In this document: piece after piece, positions 61,908 to 64,000 of the stretch
Layout: every line of letters starts with the position of its first letter
How positions within the stretch are numbered: the stretch's first letter is position 1
From: Methanobacterium sp.
Lineage (GTDB): Archaea; Methanobacteriota; Methanobacteria; Methanobacteriales; Methanobacteriaceae
Length of the DNA: 64,000 nt
NCBI GenBank assembly: GCA_030017655.1
Contig: JASEIM010000012.1
Location: 1-64,000, forward strand
Direction: 5' to 3'
Program-made: the position numbers and the translations under genes
The notes under the pieces: generated by a model
What the model saw: only the letters and a program-made list of their open reading frames with translations
What the model was told of the DNA's origin: nothing
Databases searched by the model: none

Positions 61908-62051
61908 AAAATCACCAAGTAATAATTTTATTAAAAAAAGTATTTAAATATTTTTATGTCAATTAAGCTCAAATCCAGTAGGGGCCCCAATAGTAATATA
62001 ATGGCAATATAAACTATTTAATTTAAGAATAAAAAGATATTTAAAAAAAAA

Positions 62052-62528
62052 TTAAATTTCTTTTACTTTATATTGATAATATTCACCGTCTGGCTCATTT
62101 ATTTTTTTAATTAAACCCTTATTCTCAAGTTTAATTATTAAATGGTACATCCCGAGATTACTGAGCTTTAAATCACCATAAAGCAGGTTTCCTTCAAGTA
62201 TATGTCTTGAAATAAGGCCTTTATTATCTACTAATTTTTTAATAAGTTCAATTGCCTTCTCTTCTTCCCTGTTAAGCTCTTCCTGACGGACTTCTGCATT
62301 TGATTCAACAACGTTAATTTTAGAATCAACCCTTATTACCTTGATATAATTATCAACTTTAGAAATTAGCCCTTTATCCTCTAAACTATTTAACATATCC
62401 TTTAATTCGGTCTCAGACAGATCTAAATCTAATTTTAAAATATTGTAAGGTACTCCATCACTGTATTCTGCCTGGTTATATTTGATTTGATTTAAAATGG
62501 AATTCTCTTTCCTGGTGATTGTAATCAT
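62052..62528 (-). CDS. Tandem winged-helix protein, likely transcription regulator
   Basis: 158 residues from ATG 62528 (the frame opens at GTG 62570, and neither start has a near ribosome site; AGGAGGGG lies 18 bases before the GTG). Two winged-helix units: residues about 1-60 (ILKLDLDLSETELKDMLNSL, KGLISKVDNYIKV) and 95-158 (NKGLISRHILEGNLLYGDLK, KLENKGLIKKINEPDG). Both follow the MarR/ArsR-like helix-turn-helix-wing pattern. Targets unknown. Confidence 0.75.
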   Translation of the reverse strand: MITITRKENSILNQIKYNQAEYSDGVPYNILKLDLDLSETELKDMLNSLEDKGLISKVDNYIKVIRVDSKINVVESNAEVRQEELNREEEKAIELIKKLVDNKGLISRHILEGNLLYGDLKLSNLGMYHLIIKLENKGLIKKINEPDGEYYQYKVKEI

Positions 62529-62816
62529 GTAAAAAAATTTGGAGTTCTGTGTCAGAAATTTATAATTCACTTATAAATGAATTATTACTCCCCTCCTGTT
62601 TATTTATTATGTTTGAATTAGATTTACTAATATATAATGTGTTTTATATTATATTTGAGACTTGAGGTTATTTATTCTATTAAAATTAATAAATTATTTT
62701 TTAAATTTTACTTACAAGAAAGCTATAAAAAATAAAATTTTAAGATGAGGGTGAATTTGGGGGGTATTATAATATTTTCCTTGGCTTCTTGGAATTCATT
62801 ACGATAAAATATGGAA

Positions 62817-63350
62817 TTAAACTTCTTCATCCTGCTCCGCGATACAGAATGGACAAACAGCAAGAGGATTATCTTCATTGTTTTTCTTTACAGGACAAGT
62901 GTACTTATCTTTTTCCTGTTTTACCTGAAAACCTCCAGGGAATGGTGTTCCAACCTGGTGGATGGGTTCTTCTTTGATAAATGTAGTATATAAAGATATG
63001 ATGGAATAAATTCTAAGAAAAGCAGGATCTGCCTCTTCAATGTCTTCTCCCATTTTTTCTTGTTCTTCAAGAAGGTCAATAGCAATATTCAATTCCTCAA
63101 TATCCAACTGGCCAGTGTATTGCAAATTATCATTTTTAACATCTAGAATACGGATTATTAATTCAGTTTCAGCTTTTATGAAATCCTTCTTGTAACTGGT
63201 ATGTATACATTCTGCTTGTTGTTGAATTTGAAGACTGCAACGTACAATATCATTAAAATTCAACTTTTTCGCGTCTTCATTAAGTACCATTAAAAGCTCA
63301 TTTTTAGTTATCTGACCTTGGAGAGCCAAACTTTTCAATTTACCTAGCAT
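62817..63350 (-). CDS. DUF2115 family protein
   Basis: About 177 residues. The C-terminal part matches the archaeal DUF2115 pattern: IHQVGTPFPGGFQVKQEKD, then CPVKKNNEDNPLAVCPFCIA ending in EQDEE, with three Cys. The N-terminal two thirds are helical. Function unknown; conserved in methanogens. AGGAGAT precedes the start; ATG 63350 or TTG 63353. Confidence 0.85.
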   Translation of the reverse strand: MLGKLKSLALQGQITKNELLMVLNEDAKKLNFNDIVRCSLQIQQQAECIHTSYKKDFIKAETELIIRILDVKNDNLQYTGQLDIEELNIAIDLLEEQEKMGEDIEEADPAFLRIYSIISLYTTFIKEEPIHQVGTPFPGGFQVKQEKDKYTCPVKKNNEDNPLAVCPFCIAEQDEEV

Positions 63351-63419
63351 CAAATTAATCTCCTATAAAATCAGGAATTAATAATTTTTCCATCATATAA
63401 TCTTTGACTAATGTAAGTT

Positions 63420-64000
63420 CTATTTTTTAACAGCTTCTTCAAAAGCATCCCTGTGAAAACCTGATGCCATTTCCTTTTTACACTCCTCATCAGAAAATAG
63501 CCTCATTTTAGCTGCCCTACAAGGATAATGCTGTAATTTAAGACCGGCTTCAGTACACATTTCTTCTAAATCAGAACTGTTCGAATACTTATCCAATATG
63601 TATTCTGTTACAAATGTTGTTGATCCACATGGAGATGACCGTTCTACAGTTATATCAGCTAATTTACCATCTTTAAGTTCTATTTTTACTTTAGGTTTCC
63701 CGATTTTAGATGCAAATTCATCAAATACTGGATTACCGTTTTCTTCTAATTCGCACATTATATAAGGGCAAGTTACATTTTCATAATTTTCTAATTGGTT
63801 TTTAAACCCTTCACCTCTCCATGCGGCGACGATTATGTAATCTACATCTTTATTAACCATGTCAATAAGGTCTAATGTAAGATCAGGGTGTTGTGTATAG
63901 GTTATTAAAATATTTGCATCTTTTATTTTAGTTAATTGGTCTTCAGGAATGTCTATTTCATCCATGAACATTGATGTAGGTTGTTCCAGTTCAATAAATT
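63420..64000 (-). CDS. DUF166 family protein (5' end outside the window)
   Basis: The frame continues off the right edge: before MFMDEIDIPEDQL it reads FIELEQPTS, as in DUF166 proteins, so the start lies beyond 64000. Visible part: HPDLTLDLIDMV, AAWRGEGFKNQLENYENVTCPY, MCELEENGNPVFDEF, SSPCGSTTFVTEYIL and C-terminal CRAAKMRL. Three conserved Cys suggest a metal or redox site. The family has been labelled thymidylate-synthase-like, without proof. Function unknown. Confidence 0.85.
   Translation of the reverse strand, partial: FIELEQPTSMFMDEIDIPEDQLTKIKDANILITYTQHPDLTLDLIDMVNKDVDYIIVAAWRGEGFKNQLENYENVTCPYIMCELEENGNPVFDEFASKIGKPKVKIELKDGKLADITVERSSPCGSTTFVTEYILDKYSNSSDLEEMCTEAGLKLQHYPCRAAKMRLFSDEECKKEMASGFHRDAFEEAVKK

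Noticed and set aside
61979..61986. GGGGCCCC palindrome in AT-rich DNA
   Set aside because: Single eight-base palindrome with no partner, gene or second copy; nothing further to support a function.
62789..62993. Two short plus-strand frames at 62789-62993
   Set aside because: Antisense shadows of the DUF2115 gene.

Overview
The window reads as chromosomal sequence of a hydrogenotrophic methanogen of the order Methanobacteriales, most like the AT-rich genus Methanobacterium. The evidence is a methyl-coenzyme M reductase activation ATPase (AtwA), coenzyme B (AksA/AksD), F420 (CofC) and probable methanopterin (chorismate lyase) genes, cyclic 2,3-diphosphoglycerate synthetase, archaeal lipid (EgsA), replication (FEN1, PriS/PriL) and transcription (TBP) proteins, the AroA'/DHQ synthase II route to aromatics, and a small protein resembling pseudomurein-binding repeats. 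No rRNA or tRNA gene was recognised. Gene order in several blocks (TBP-SerB; CbiT-UbiX-HD-MoaE-NadM; rubredoxin-FprA-ferritin-peroxiredoxin-SOD) agrees with what I remember of Methanothermobacter; this is memory, not a comparison.

Layout. 0-8 kb: end of a VOC protein, a TPR protein, a broken cupin gene, then a minus-strand block homocitrate synthase / homoaconitase large subunit / chorismate lyase / FEN1. 8-16 kb: TBP and a phosphoserine phosphatase fused to a long coiled coil, then a minus-strand cofactor block (CbiT, UbiX, HD hydrolase, MoaE, NadM). 16-25 kb: AtwA, flavoredoxin-like and Usp proteins, a pyrimidine-dimer glycosylase, and an oxygen-defence cluster with three tandem rubredoxins, the F420H2 oxidase FprA, ferritin, peroxiredoxin and superoxide dismutase. 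25-38 kb: PaaK-type CoA ligase with an ACT protein, MntP, ThiD-CofC, ProS, EgsA, RpiA, cDPG synthetase, HisD, AspS. 39-49 kb: a multiply frameshifted DUF4013 gene, an HI0933-type flavoprotein, the early aromatic pathway, an HPr-kinase-like ATPase, ThpR, CCA-adding enzyme, and both primase subunits on the opposite strand. 50-58 kb: MetG, DUF530, a duplicated-HTH protein, a GT4 glycosyltransferase, two pilin-like proteins, a THUMP protein that appears to begin at a non-AUG codon, GalE. 58.8-64 kb: a five-repeat CRISPR array without cas genes, a secreted Lys/Tyr-rich protein, Hsp20, a wHTH regulator, DUF2115 and DUF166 proteins.

The most unusual signal is not a gene family. Several genes (chorismate lyase, pyrimidine-dimer glycosylase, rubredoxins 2 and 3) are preceded by an extra truncated copy of their own start region, each followed by a short perfect inverted repeat with a tiny loop, often AAA. 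The space between the rubredoxin genes is packed with such hairpins, and one palindrome type recurs 20 kb apart. This looks like a dispersed hairpin element, or a hairpin-driven duplication process, acting on translation starts.
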